From positions 43,142,733 to 43,206,732 of the forward strand of contig NC_092351.1 in NCBI RefSeq assembly GCF_963676685.1: a DNA stretch of 64,000 nt, in the 5' to 3' direction. Shown here one piece after another: positions 35,576 through 47,274 of this stretch; position 1 is the stretch's first letter, and each line of letters starts with the position of its first letter. The position numbers and the translations under genes were made by a program. This DNA comes from Mytilus edulis (lineage: Eukaryota > Mollusca > Bivalvia > Mytilida > Mytilidae). The notes under the pieces were generated by a model. That model did no database searches, was not told where the DNA came from, and saw only the letters and a list, made by a program, of their open reading frames with translations.

Positions 35576-36634
35576 AGCTATAATTGACGCCAAATAACAC
35601 ACCGTGAAACATTTCAAAATAGAATAGCAATAACCTAATTTATGTACAAAACAACATACGAAATCCAAAACTGGTGTACAATTTCAATCGACAACCACTG
35701 AATTACAGTTTTCTGACGTTGAAGAGGCACACACACAATGAAACTGATTAAAGCAAGTTTGTTGGTGCCAACCCTTCATCTATCTTTGAACATTTGTTTT
35801 GTAAAGTGTAAATAAAACGTTCTGGACCTGCATATATCTATCTGTTATTATTTTGACATAAACTACTCTGTCTTTTCACACTAGGATGTGGCAAATCTTA
35901 AAAAAAATATAGGAGATGGCAAATATTTATTTTGCAAACACTACATGCGGTCGTCATATCATGTAGTGTTGCGTACAAATTTGAACTCAAAATGAAGTCA
36001 ATGACTTTGCACATACATTGCTATTCAATTTCGAAAGACGAAGATAAAAAATGCCCTATTAATGGCATGTTCTTCACTGCTATCATTTAGAAAATTTCAA
36101 ACCAGCTTTAAGTAAAAGTTCCGCTATCTGAGCTAAAATTGCCTGAGGTTCTAAATTTAATGATCCACTAGCAAATGATATCTCAGATATACAACTTCTG
36201 CCGTCGTCAAATTCATGTTAATTAGATAAGGAATTGTGTCGTCTACCAAAAATAGGATTAAGCATAGACACAGGTTTAAACGGCTCTGGTTTCTCTTCAC
36301 GACATTGCATCTCATCAATTGGATCTTCATTATAACTTAAATCAGTAACTGAATCTGAAATGAATAATTATTTTATGTTAAAAAATAATAATAATATATT
36401 TTGTCTAAATTCACATTTCTATACAATGTATTATTCAAGAAAATACTAAAACGTTTTCATTCGCATTGCATAATAAATTAAAATATTTCTGACAGAAAAA
36501 GCAACAATATGCATTGCAGCACACAGAAATCAAGATTTGCTTGGTTATATTTGCTGTACATCAATTTGATCACAAGAATTGGTTAAAACTTTCAACTTTT
36601 TTTACGCAAGCATCACGACAAAGACATTTATTGT

Positions 36635-36785
36635 CAAAATACCAGGATTACAATTTTGTAATCAAGACACGCGTTTCGTCTATACCTAACTCACCAGAGA
36701 CACTAGAATCAAAAATTTTTATCACGTAAAATACAATATGAAAAAGAAAAGCATTGAGGACTCAATATTCCGAAAAGTTTGCCAA
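36635..36785 (+). repeat. 'cgtttcgtctacaaaagact' family, diverged copy
   Basis: This shares order and wording with the better copies at 40345 and 52628 ('accaggattacaattt', 'acgcgtttcgtctatac', 'gcattgaggact'). Confidence 0.7.
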
Positions 36786-39700
36786 ATAAGGCTATAGATT
36801 TATTAATATATTCTTGGGAAAAGGAACAGGTTTATAAAATCATGGGAATTGGACATCACTTGATATTAGTTGTTCGAGTCATTGAATTGTAATATTACAA
36901 TAAAGGAGCCGTTGAAAATATGAAAAAAAAATCCACAGCCTATGAAACTTTTAATTGATTTGGCACTTGACCTGAAACAGCAATCCATCATCATCAAACG
37001 TTTATGAGTCGCGCATCACGAATGGAAAATTACCTGTCGAATGCAATAAAAGTGCACACAAAAATAATGGCTGTCACGGAGAAGGACACTTATAATTTTG
37101 TCTGCTAAACAAAAATGGTAAATAAAGAACCTTTTATGACTGATGAAACATGAGGTTGTTCAGATTTTTCCAAGGCAGTGATAAGTTCGTCAAGACCATT
37201 CTCTCTCGTACTTAATGCCTCAATACGCCTCGCTAATCGTTGGTCTTTGGTTTTTGGTTTCAATATATATCTCTGTAGTTTGAATGTAAGTATATCCGAT
37301 GAAACTAAATGCAGAAGGACTGCAATCTCGTGCGTTTCCTCGTAAAGGAAATTGTAATGTTTTAGAAGCACCTTTTAAGTGATCTTGGTAATGGTTTACC
37401 TGCAAAAAATAGCATGAAATTAATAATATCAGACATATGAAGAAACTTTCAAATTTTAATTGTAAATTTATCAAAACTCTTTTGTAAACACAACTTTAAA
37501 CGAAAAAAAATGATAACATCCATTCATATGTTAACACATTGACATTCCGGTATTATACATCGTAAAAATATTTATCTGTAATTGTAAAAGCTATTGTAAA
37601 AAAGTTATTACATAACAGCAATGAACAGAGATGTCAGGGAAACAAAACACCCAGAACTTCAGTTGACTTAAGTATCTAACATATCCAATATACATATAAT
37701 GCTTTTGATCTTCTTCTATTTATAGTCTATGACAGTTTTGTTGGTTAACTTTTAACATACGCACTTTCGGGTTTTATTATATCAAGCTTAAATATACAGT
37801 ATTTTTCACTGGAATTAAAGAGATAATCGCAACGGCAATTTTCAAAGCGACAATTCCAGTGCACCGTTACGATTCAAATATGATGTAATGGTATAAAAAA
37901 AACTTGCAGCTGAGTAACTATTGACAAAACATGCTACATTTGAGAAAACATGACTGTAAAGATTTTACCTATATCTTCCGTCGCCATATTGGGATAGTCT
38001 AAATTCCAGTTACGATTATCTCTTTAATACCAGTGATTTCAAAAATACTTTTATATCGTGTGAAACTTGGTTACCATTACAAACCGTGTTCAATACTTGA
38101 ATGGACTATGGCAAACGAGATTTAAATCAAACAATAATTCGGAAACACAATGTTCTACATAAAATGCCTGTACCATGTCAGAAATATGACAGTTGATATC
38201 CATTCCTTTGATGTATTTGGGCTTTTGATTTTGCCAGTGAATATAGACTTTCCTCGGAGTTTAGTATTTTTGTGATTTTAATTTTTTTCTGTACAAACTT
38301 TTTCAAAAGTGCAGATTTAAAACAGACGTATAGGGGGAAACAACAGTGTTAAACACTTTAATAAAACATTAGAAAGTATAGCAGTTAAATTAATAAACAT
38401 TTGTATGTTGGAAAAAGTGTGCAGTTGTATCAATAGTAATAAGTGGATAAAGGGTTTGTACTCTGACATCTCCAAATTTATGAATGTAAGACAGTATTAA
38501 AGTCCAGATTTTTGTATTTCCTCATAGTGCATGATAATTTTATTTTGCCAACTGAAAGATCTTTAAAAGCATTTGAATCGAAGAGCAATTTGACCATTTA
38601 AGATGCATGAAAACTTCCGATTAAGTTGAAATGTATTATAACTTTGACTTTCCAAATTTACAAAAAGTATAATGAATTTCATATTAGAAGAAAACTAACT
38701 TACAGTTTAAGATATCTGGATTAACTGTATGACAAGCAGAAACAAGTTGATCTAAAGAAGGGTTTTCTTCTCTTCTGCACCACTCTGAAATGATTGGTTC
38801 CAAACATTCATCTGCCTCTGAATAATCCTCCTCTGTTCTCTTAAGAAAATCCGGCTCCAAACCCAACAATGAACCTAAATGTCGGTACTCCTGACCTTAA
38901 ATTACAACGACATAGCATTTAATAAATACACACACAGAATAATCGAATGAAATTGCATATGACCGTTGTTATAGTTAATTTTTTTTTTTTAAAGTTAAAA
39001 TCTTTTTTTTAAAGTTAAAATTTTAAAGGATTCGTCGGGAACCAAAAATAAATTATATCTTTTCAGCGTTTACTCATCAACACTTTGTTTTATTCTATTG
39101 CAGAAATCCTTAAATTCTGATGGAAGGGTATTTATAGATTTTGTTGACTCGACATTTTCCAGTCCTTCGCAGAGTTTATCACACAGAATTTCAGATCTTT
39201 TATGAGTATAACCTTGGACAGGATTTTATCTATCTTGCTTAGGGCAAAGTTTCCCACTTCGTTGTCTCCTATAGATTTTGATATGCTTTTCAAATACTAG
39301 TTGATCTTTGTAAAACTCAAAGTTTCATATTTAATCATTAAGTTATACATTAATAAATAATAGATTAACATTCAGCATTGAAAGTTATACATTCTAACAT
39401 ATCAAAGTTACACATATTATGTAAAATTCTTTAAAAATGAAGCAGAGCAAGCAGTGTCTGTATTTTTTAAAATTTCTGGCTCTGGCGGTTATATTAATGG
39501 TACCCAACAGTTTGGATTGTTAATGGAAAGAATATCATCAATATCTGAATGTGCTGACAAGTCTGTATATTGGAGAAAATGTATTATGCATCGCTTGTCA
39601 TGTGCATCTCTCTTAAATTTAAAAAAAAATAACATGCAGTGATAAAAGAATAATTCTCTTGCAATGTTACCCTAGCAGATGATATGATACAGATGTGAAA

Positions 39701-39865
39701 AAAATGCATCTAATCTCCTAGAGGGCGATCGAGATTATGAAGACTTTTTACATTTGGTCAACGGTAATGTTTTTGACCAAGACTGGTGTCTTAAAGTAGT
39801 ATTAAATATTGGCTCATTACATTGACTCGGCATGGCAGATTTTTCACTCCTAGTATGTCATCATT

Positions 39866-40050
39866 GCAAATGAGGGACGAAAGATACCAGAGGGACATTC
39901 AAACTCATGAATCGAATCTACACTGACAACGCCGTGGCTTAAAAAGAAAAACACAAAACTCAACATAGAAAAAAAAAAGACAAAGAAACACGAACTCCAT
40001 CAAAAACTGGGGATGATCTCAGGTGCTCTGGAACCGTATGGCATTGCAGT
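39866..40050 (-). repeat. Penelope-like 3' tail, reverse orientation
   Basis: This matches the tail at 48440-48625 on the opposite strand ('gacgaaagataccagaggga', then 'gatgatctcaggtgctctgg'). It lies in intron 1 of the death-CARD pseudogene. Confidence 0.8.
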
Positions 40051-40344
40051 ACCTAGACGTTCCCTTACCCAGAAATTTTATCTATCTTTTCGGAAAGGAG
40101 TATTTAGTAAAGACATGTTGGTGTAAACATATGAGTACTAGTATTGGTTAAAAATGACACTTAAAAATGTGATTAATTAATAGTCCACGAAATAATTGGT
40201 TCTAATGAACTTCATCTAATTAGGTATAACATATTAACATGCAGATGGCTGTGCACATTAAAATAAATGTTGGTTAAATTAATATGGTTTCCTGTGTAAT
40301 CTTTGTTTTTGTTTTTGTTATCTTTATATATCGCTTATTTTTAA

Positions 40345-40580
40345 ATAAACTCATCATAGATACCAGGACTTAATTTGATATAATACGCCAGAAGCGCGTT
40401 TTGTCTACAAAAGACCCATCAGTGACGCTCGAATCCAAAAAAGTTAAAAAGGCCAAATAAAGTACGAAGTTGAAGAGCATTGAGGATAAAAATTCCTAAA
40501 CGTTTTGCCAAATACAGCTAAGGTAATCTATGCCTGAGGTAGAAAAGCCTTAGTATTTCAAAAAAATCAATATTTTGTAA
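40345..40580 (+). repeat. 'cgtttcgtctacaaaagact' family, copy A
   Basis: A ~230-bp dispersed repeat that starts 'aaataaactcatcatagata' and ends near 'gtagaaaagccttagtattt'. Its copies share their left end but stop at different right ends. Confidence 0.85.
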
Positions 40581-40707
40581 ACAGTAAATTTATAAATATA
40601 ACCATATCAATGACAATTCATGTTAGCATAAAAAGTGCTGACTACTGGGCTTGTGATACCCTGGGGGAAATAAATCTCCACCAGCAATGGCATCGACCCA
40701 GTGGTTG

Positions 40708-40895
40708 TAAATAAACGCATCATAGATACCAGGACTAAATTTAATATATACGCCAGACGCGCGTTTCGTCTACAATAGACTCATCAGTGACGCTCGAATC
40801 AAACAAAGTTAAAAAGGCCAATTAAAGTACGAAGTTGAAGAGCATTGAGGACCAAAATACCTAACAGTTTAGCCAAATACAGCTAAGCTAAATGC
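40708..40895 (+). repeat. 'cgtttcgtctacaaaagact' family, copy B
   Basis: This repeats copy A about 360 bases downstream in the same orientation ('aaataaacgcatcatagata'). Confidence 0.85.
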
Positions 40896-41454
40896 ATAGT
40901 TCGTTAAAATACTTAATATATTTTTGCATAGTATTTATCAAGAATAATTCAATCCCCTTTACATCAATAGGCCGTATTTTTTTTTTTAGATACCAAATAC
41001 TCTCTTCATAACACCACGTTATCTGAAAATGTGTTTGCATCTGTCCTGTCGGATGCCTGGCTTTCAGTGGTTGCCGTTTGTTGGTTTCGTTCAAACGTTT
41101 TTTTCGTTTCTCGTTTTGATGAAAATTAGACCGTTGTGGTTTTCCAGTTTTTATTATTTTACACTTGTCATTTTGGGTCCTTTATAGCTTGCTGTTTGGT
41201 GTACATGAGCTAACGCCCCGTATTGCAGGCCGTACTTTGACCTATACTTATTTCTATCTAATTTTCAAACTTTTGTGTTTGATCTGAAATCATATATACA
41301 ATTTAACTTACCTATTGCAATTTGATTTTCATCTCTACATTTTCCCGAATTAATGACAACATCAAGCTATCGTCTTTGTAAATTTTATCTTGGAAATCCT
41401 ACAACACTGGAACGTTACTTATACTCTCTAAATCATCAAATGATTTTTGCGAAA

Positions 41455-42633
41455 ATGCATGTGTAATTCGTTGAACATTTGAATTCGTGGTTCACCTGTA
41501 CTAACGAAAACCACGAAAATTGGTATCCAACGAATAATAATGAATCGACAGTACACAAAAAGTAAATACCATTAGGAACTTGAGTCTCGAGTTTCTTTGA
41601 TTTGCAATAATGTTATGTTTACAGTCTATTTTTTTTAGCGTCGCTTAAAAATAATTCAAAGTGTTTATACATTTATAACCTATTTTACAGGTGCAATGTT
41701 TGGAAGTCTGGGTGCTATTGATGTTGTATGTTCTTTAATTGGATCTGTGGCTTCGAATGTACTTTATGGTACAACAGTTTCAATAAATGCTTGGCTTATA
41801 TGGGCTGTGTTTGGCGGCTTCCATGTTGCTGGCTTATTATTACTTGGGTAATTTATCGTTACAGAATGAGGAATACTAATATATTTCTGTAAAAATTGTC
41901 AACAATGTTAGTAACAATGTATTGATATACAATTGAAAACAACATTAGTATTGCCTTGATTAAGTCGATAGAAATAAACCGATATTCAAATCTATAATAT
42001 CGATTAAGAAGAGAAAAAATAAAGGTAATTGATAACAAGAACTATCTTTAAAAAAGATATCCGACGTATCTAAATTTGAGTATATGTTTAAAACTATCAT
42101 TTCGACAACCGTCAGAAGTACAAAGATACCATTTAAATAACGTTTTCTCTGTTTGTGTTCAGTATTCTCGGTCCTCGTATCTTTCTGTTTACATTCACCA
42201 AAACCCCGCGGAAATCTCACATGCGTAGGTGCGTTCTAAAAGTCATGTACGTTCGTACAACAAAGTTTACATTAAACATTATCTAATTGTTCCGAATAAA
42301 CATCTGTCACGGATGCAAAGAGCTTTTGGAAAAACAATTATTTTAATAAAAATATAAATCTTTGTAAGATCTAGTTTAAATATTTATAGTTTTTTACTTG
42401 TTTTCCATCACGATATAATTAACGAAACGTTTTTTCAAAAACAACCAAATCACCCACCATGACAGCATTTTGTCAAATCACAGAAAAGCTTTTCGAGCAT
42501 GCGTATTCTGTTGCCATAGTTAAGCGTCCTTAAGTTCAAAGGGCACAAACCGAAACTATAACGACTACGTCGGAAAAATCGAGAGAACAGTATACAATCT
42601 AAGTATGGAAAAACTGGTTGCCTAGACAGGGTA
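41455..42633 (+). repeat. Inverted segmental copy of the SLC46-2 3' region
   Basis: This block matches the reverse complement of about 63035-63670. It includes an SLC46 exon and flanking intron on both sides ('aacattatgtttacag'-type words, 'ctagacagg' at the far end). About 540 bases at 42020-42560 have no counterpart in the 63-kb copy. The right end stops exactly where a 'cgtttcgtctac' family repeat begins (42634). Confidence 0.85.
41691..41847 (+). pseudogene. Solo SLC46-type transporter exon, inverted copy
   Basis: This 157-base exon has the same length, phases and flanking AG/GT as exon 3 of the transporter gene at 50625-54815. It encodes GAMFGSLGAIDVVCSLIGSV and onward to HVAGLLLLG without a stop. 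It is most like exon 3 of the right-hand copy (both have INxWLIWAVFGGFHVAG). No other SLC46 exon lies near it on this strand, so it cannot make a transporter; it is an orphan exon carried by the inverted block. Confidence 0.9.
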
Positions 42634-42745
42634 AATAAACTCATCATAGATACCAGGACTAAATTTTGTATATACGCCAGACGCGCGCTTCGTATACAAA
42701 AGACTAATCAGTGACGCTCGAATCCAAAAAAGTTAAAACGAGACT
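42634..42745 (+). repeat. 'cgtttcgtctacaaaagact' family, truncated copy C
   Basis: This starts at the family's shared left end ('aaataaactcatcatagata') directly at the breakpoint of the inverted SLC46 block and stops after 'aatccaaaaaagttaaa'. Confidence 0.8.
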
Positions 42746-42879
42746 TACTCTTCTATATTGCAAAAACAAAACACATAAACCAATTATGATGTTGAGGATG
42801 TAAAACCAGTTTTTATATAGAAACCGACTTGTTTGGCAACACTAAACCAAGCAGAGACCAGTTTCTAACAAACATAGAA

Positions 42880-43970
42880 CTGTAAAAAACCATTGACGCT
42901 ACAACATGCCCAGCCAGTCATCTTAAAGGGTTGCAGCGTGTTCGAGGTTTATGGAGAATCTATTTTGATTCTGATATCGATAGAGAATCCCTCATTACAT
43001 TTGGAATAACAATTCGGAATAAAATTTATCCAGGTTTACAGTACATGCAGTAGAAACCCAAGGATAATGGTTAATGAAAGACCAACTTACCTGAAAATAC
43101 GTGTTAAAAATGTGCCTTGCTCCGCCGAGGACGGACAGATTGAGCGAAGCTTAGATTACCACGGATGCGAGGTTATCAAAATGTACAGAGAACGATTGCG
43201 AGTAGATGGTGTTTTTTTTTTTATCAAATTGTCAAACTGGCGATAGAATCGCAATGGTAGCTCCTCTAAGTAAAGCTTTACCGAGATCTATCCTTATTGG
43301 TAAATACAGAGCAACAGTTATTCACCAAGGACAAGAAAATCACAATCAAGCGGAAATCTCATGCAATAAATGCCTACAGAAAGGTCACAAATGTTCACAG
43401 TGTCCAAATGACTGGGTTTGTCTTCATTGTAACAAACAAGGACACAGACAAGCAGAGTGTAATTTGCACCTAAGTGAAAGGGACGACACAGAAGACGATA
43501 GTTCAAATGAGGATAAATCGGAAACAGAAGACTCTGTGCAGATATCACAATCAATACTGCAACCAATCCCCAAAGACAGTCAAACAAAATCATCTATAGC
43601 TCCTTTCAGTAATGATCAAACTGTTACTAATACCAACAAAAGTGCAGACAACGACAATACATACATGTACAATCATGACTCGGGATTGGAAGCTATAAAC
43701 ACTTACACTCCAACAGATGGTTTACATAGAAAAAAAAAACAAAAAAAAAAACTGAATAATAATCAAAAGAGAACACAAGATATAAGCCAAAATTTCTAAG
43801 GAACGAACCAAACTCCAAGTAAAAAAACTGATAAGAGAAATGCAACAACCCCTACAGAAGAGTATCAAGAACGTACAGGTCCTGCACAAAAGACATTTAA
43901 ACCGTAGGGCCAGTATCATATGTAAATCCATTACAATGCCATTGTTAAATAATTAAAACAATACAATGTT
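42880..43970 (+). mobile_element. LINE-type ORF1 (gag-like, CCHC) fragment, frameshifted
   Basis: A plus-strand frame from about 42925 reads LKGLQRVRGLWRIYFDSDID, then continues with shifts as PTYLKIRVKNVPCSAEDGQI. A poly-T run at 43211-43222 shifts the frame again into the open stretch 43206-43799. That stretch carries zinc knuckles (CNKCLQKGHKCSQC, CLHCNKQGHRQAEC) followed by an acidic, Ser-rich, then Lys-rich tail. This is the layout of nucleic-acid-binding ORF1 proteins of non-LTR retroelements. No ORF2 follows. It occupies the place where the last exon of LITAF copy 2 is expected. Confidence 0.75.
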
Positions 43971-44049
43971 CAAATATCAATATATGTACATAGAATTTAT
44001 TATTTTTATTTTACTGTCTTATTACGCAATATTTGAGGAATTATTCCTT

Positions 44050-44205
44050 AATAAGAAAAAGACAGGCGAAATTAAGATACCAAAAGGACAACCAAACTCA
44101 CCATTCAAAATTGACTGACAACAACTTGGCTAAAAAAAAGGCAAAACAAACACATAACGCAACTGGATGCTCCGGGAGAGTAAGCAGATCCTGCTCCATA
44201 TGTGG
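44050..44205 (-). repeat. Penelope-like tail fragment in LITAF copy 2
   Basis: This is the counterpart of the fragment at 11650-11822, ending at the same 'gatcctgctccatatg' landmark. Confidence 0.75.
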
Positions 44206-44536
44206 CAAACGTGTGTTAGAAATCTTACATTAGAGGTTATCTTTGTCGGTAGCATTTGCAAGTAGTCAGTGCTGCATTCGTGATCGTTTTGAAAAATCCG
44301 TTACAGATGGTCATGCATTGTTTTTTTTACAATAGCCGTTACGCTCATTCCCTCCTCGTTTTCGCGATTATGACGCCAGGATGTAATTATTCCTTGCAAC
44401 TCTTTTTTTATACTGTATTATAGTTCTTGTAAGGCTTATACCCATAATGTTTTTATACGTAATCGGCGAAATCAATCTATGACCCTAAATAGGAAAAAGA
44501 AAAAGAAACGGCCGTTATACAATTGTTTATTCTTAC

Positions 44537-47037
44537 CCAAATAAACACAAAGCACCAATGCTAATCCAAGTCAGTGTACCAGTTTCATATCGTGTAGAGG
44601 TCATTATATCAGCATGATAGGCTGTACATTGGGTTCGTAATGGTACTTCCCGAAACTGTGGTCCTAACATTGCTGGTGATGTGATGACCACGGTCGATTG
44701 TTGTCCACCTGCAGTATGATATGCATAATCATTTATTAACATCGGAACAACTCTTATATGTCCTTATTAGACGAGAGATAAGTTGCAAAACAAAGAACCA
44801 TTTGAGGCAAAGGTCAGATGATATCTGCCAGGTAGTAATGAACACTACAAAATCATTCATGCACCTAATGTAGTTGACCTATAATTGCTTACAGTACTTG
44901 AAAAAACGAACGAACCACAAAAGTTTAACATTAACCAATTAACAATGAAAATGAATTCAAGGTCGGTTGAGAACTGCCAGACAAACATGTTCACCTTCCA
45001 AACATCCAATAACCAAGTATAGTTGACCTATTGCTTAAACATGAAATATGTCTGACGGGCATGTACACATGTAGATGTTGCAAGGAATCCACTAATAATT
45101 GTCCTATATATACTCATTACAAAAAGGATTTTTTTCAAGCAGTCACTGAACCATGATAATAAGGTCAAGGACAATGGACATGTCACAGACGGAAACTTGA
45201 TAACATAAGGTATATACATACAAAGAATGACTTATACAGGTCTTCTACCTTCCGAAATATAAAGCTTTATAATTTGAATTTGAATGAAACGCGTATTCTG
45301 ATTGGCAGCCAGTGTTTTGTCTATCAGCTCATAGACATAATTTTGTCATGAACGTTTTTTCAAGATTTACTCCAGCTTGACACCCCAAGGGTGACGGGTA
45401 TAGAGATATGGTCACTTTGTCTTCTCCCGACCGGCAGTAAAACGCTTACCGAAGTGGGGCGTCCGATTGGCTGTGCGGGATGTATCAAGTTCACAGTCAC
45501 GTCCTGTCAGAAGGGGGACGTTAAATCCGATGCCTCGTGTAAAGAGAGTGCCACGCTCTTTGTACGTTAAGAACCCTTGCAACAACTCTTTGAGGGGTCT
45601 TAAGGTGGCCTGTTGCAAGGCAAAATTTCTGTCCCTATTTTCAATATACCCTCATTTTCCAGTGGCAGTCCAAATTTTGAATCAACCAACAATCAATCAA
45701 TCAATACTCCAGCTTGAAATGGAATTTTGAATTAAACATTAAGGAATGACTGTTTGTTCGCGGGTTATTCAGTGTGCGCCACATTTTTGAGGTTATTTGT
45801 TCATAGACAGAAAAAAAAATTACAGACATTCATTAGATACAAATAATTTACATCGCAGCTGTGGAATAGTTTTATACTAGTCCTAAATGTCGCATACGTC
45901 GCAGGCGAGACAACAATGACTTAATGATAAATTTCATATCTTAAATGATAACGTATAATATATATCACTTTTATACAAATGATATAAGTATGTAGTGTGA
46001 TTGTCATAGGTTACTATCTTCTTGATGTTTACCAGGTTTCATAGAACAAAAACATTTCTTATTATCGCTGGAAATACCAATATATGTCTTCACTTTTTTT
46101 TTATCTTGGTTACCCGAATCAATGTTTGAATCGTAAACTCACAAATTGTGGATTAAAGAAATTTTTTAATTTCTATAAACAAACTCATGTCAATATATAA
46201 GCAAACGATAAAAACCCACACACTTGAAAAGACTAAAATATGCATGGTCTTCAAAATATACAAAAGTTTGTACAATATGCCTAGCTATTAAGTGTAGAAA
46301 GAATTTGATTAAACCATAGAAGAAGATATCCTTTAAAAAAAATCCTCCCCCCCCCCCAAAAAAAAAAGACCATACGGTATGGTTTTTGATCATTGTTGAA
46401 AACCGTACGGTGACCTATAGTTGTTAATGTCTGTGTCATGTGGTCTCGTGTGCAGAGTTGTATTTTTTTTATATACTTACAGATTTGATTAATAACTATC
46501 ACATCTACCAATGACGAGTTTTCTGAGTTGCGAAGGCACCTACACACCAGATTGGATTAAACTAGTTTCATAAGACCTTTAACATTCCTATTTCAAAATC
46601 GGTCAAAGTGACAGTGATGAAAACAGTTTGAAGATAACACATGTAATGTATTTGAATAAAAACTGTCAAATAAATCAGTAATTTTCCCAAATCAGTAATT
46701 GTATTACTGTTTTCGTTGAGCTAACTATACCAACACATATATGAGTCTCCTTTCTGTAAGTTAAAAAACATGTTATACTTTTGTACCATAGACGCGCGTG
46801 TCGTCAACATAAGACTCATAAGTGACGATTAACTCAAACAGAGGCTTTATTTAAACTGTAACACATTAGATACATGTGTAACACGGATCATGTCCGGCAG
46901 AAAAATCCGAGTAATTAATGATCAAGAGTGTTGCAGAATCACCAATCTTCTAAATAAAACGATTTAAAAAAAAAAGTATATTAGTTCTTACCATGACTAT
47001 ACTGCGGCGGAGGAGGGAGATTTCCTTGCTTTTCCAT
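44537..47037 (-). pseudogene. LITAF-domain gene copy 2, last exon absent and zinc ligand lost
   Basis: Exon 1 (47037-46992) encodes [15 protein letters not shown] and exon 2 (44708-44537) is 172 bases, both matching copy 1 exactly in length, phase and splice sites. The copy-1 CPACQ zinc motif here reads CTAYH, so the second cysteine of the first pair is lost. No exon for the second half (the CWLGCC...CPNC part of the domain) is found downstream. Homology to copy 1 stops near 44010, where the LINE ORF1-like fragment begins. Without that exon the product would lack the second zinc pair and half the membrane segment. It may still be transcribed, since both exons are open and the upstream flank is conserved to about 49000. 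Confidence 0.85.
45270..45835. mobile_element. Insertion in LITAF copy 2 intron 1: foldback-type repeat with a GC-rich element inside
   Basis: The outer parts (45270-45360 and 45710-45835) match the repeat at 62040-62345 ('cgtattctgattggc', 'gggttattcagtgtgc'). The middle (about 45363-45705, from 'gatttactccagcttgac' to 'ggcagtccaaattttg') is a GC-richer dispersed element. Copy 1 lacks all of it at the matching site near 17748. Confidence 0.7.
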
Positions 47038-47274
47038 AATTATTGACCAACGAGTAAACCAAAAGTTTTACCAAAACGTACCTATAAATCTCAATTTAAA
47101 AAGGTCAATTATAGATAAATGGTGATCGATTTTGAAATACAAAATAAATAAACTTGAGATACGATAATCAATGCGTGGTGTTATTTCAAAATATAAAAGA
47201 AAAAGATAATCTTTTCAAGCTAATATATCATGTTGATTTAAAAACAGTAGTGCAAAAGTGGGATTACTTATTCC

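Larger units (their letters stand above)
29800..36082. other. Spacer between the two death-CARD copies, mostly repeats
   Basis: No exon is supported. Named items inside are the repeat fragment at 29945-30010, the repeat at 30240-30380, the Penelope-like tail at 31138-31432, the repeat at 32358-32405, the 33165-33430 repeat, the piggyBac-like element at 34130-34731 and the short repeat at 35448-35575. The remainder is AT-rich with nothing I can name. Confidence 0.5.
36083..41450 (-). pseudogene. Broken second copy of the death-CARD gene
   Basis: Exons homologous to those at 22376-29790 lie in the same order and strand. They are a partial exon 1 (about 41450-41312), exon 2 (39305-39078), exon 3 (38895-38704), exon 4 (37399-37131) and exon 5 (36354-36083). 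Exon 3 (death domain) is intact. Exon 2 has a TAG where copy 1 has CAG, a net 4-base loss in its middle, and its donor GT has become AT. Exon 4 is one base short near its start, shifting the CARD frame. Exon 5 has an in-frame TAA after NSLSN. The 5' two-thirds of exon 1, including the ATG, is missing, and homology stops near 41450 where the inverted SLC46 fragment begins. These faults exclude a full-length product. Most splice sites survive, so the decay is not ancient. Confidence 0.9.

Noticed and set aside
42450..42647. Minus-strand 65-codon frame crossing into a repeat
   Set aside because: It spans the breakpoint between the inverted SLC46 block and a dispersed repeat, so it cannot be an ancestral gene.
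45412..45730. GC-rich stretch considered as an rRNA or tRNA-derived element
   Set aside because: I found no cloverleaf or polymerase III box arrangement I could defend, so it is listed only as a dispersed insertion.
46190..46547. Gly/Phe-rich frames next to a C-tract
   Set aside because: They are created by the homopolymer run at about 46346-46357 in LITAF copy 2 intron 1, and their homology is to intron sequence of copy 1.
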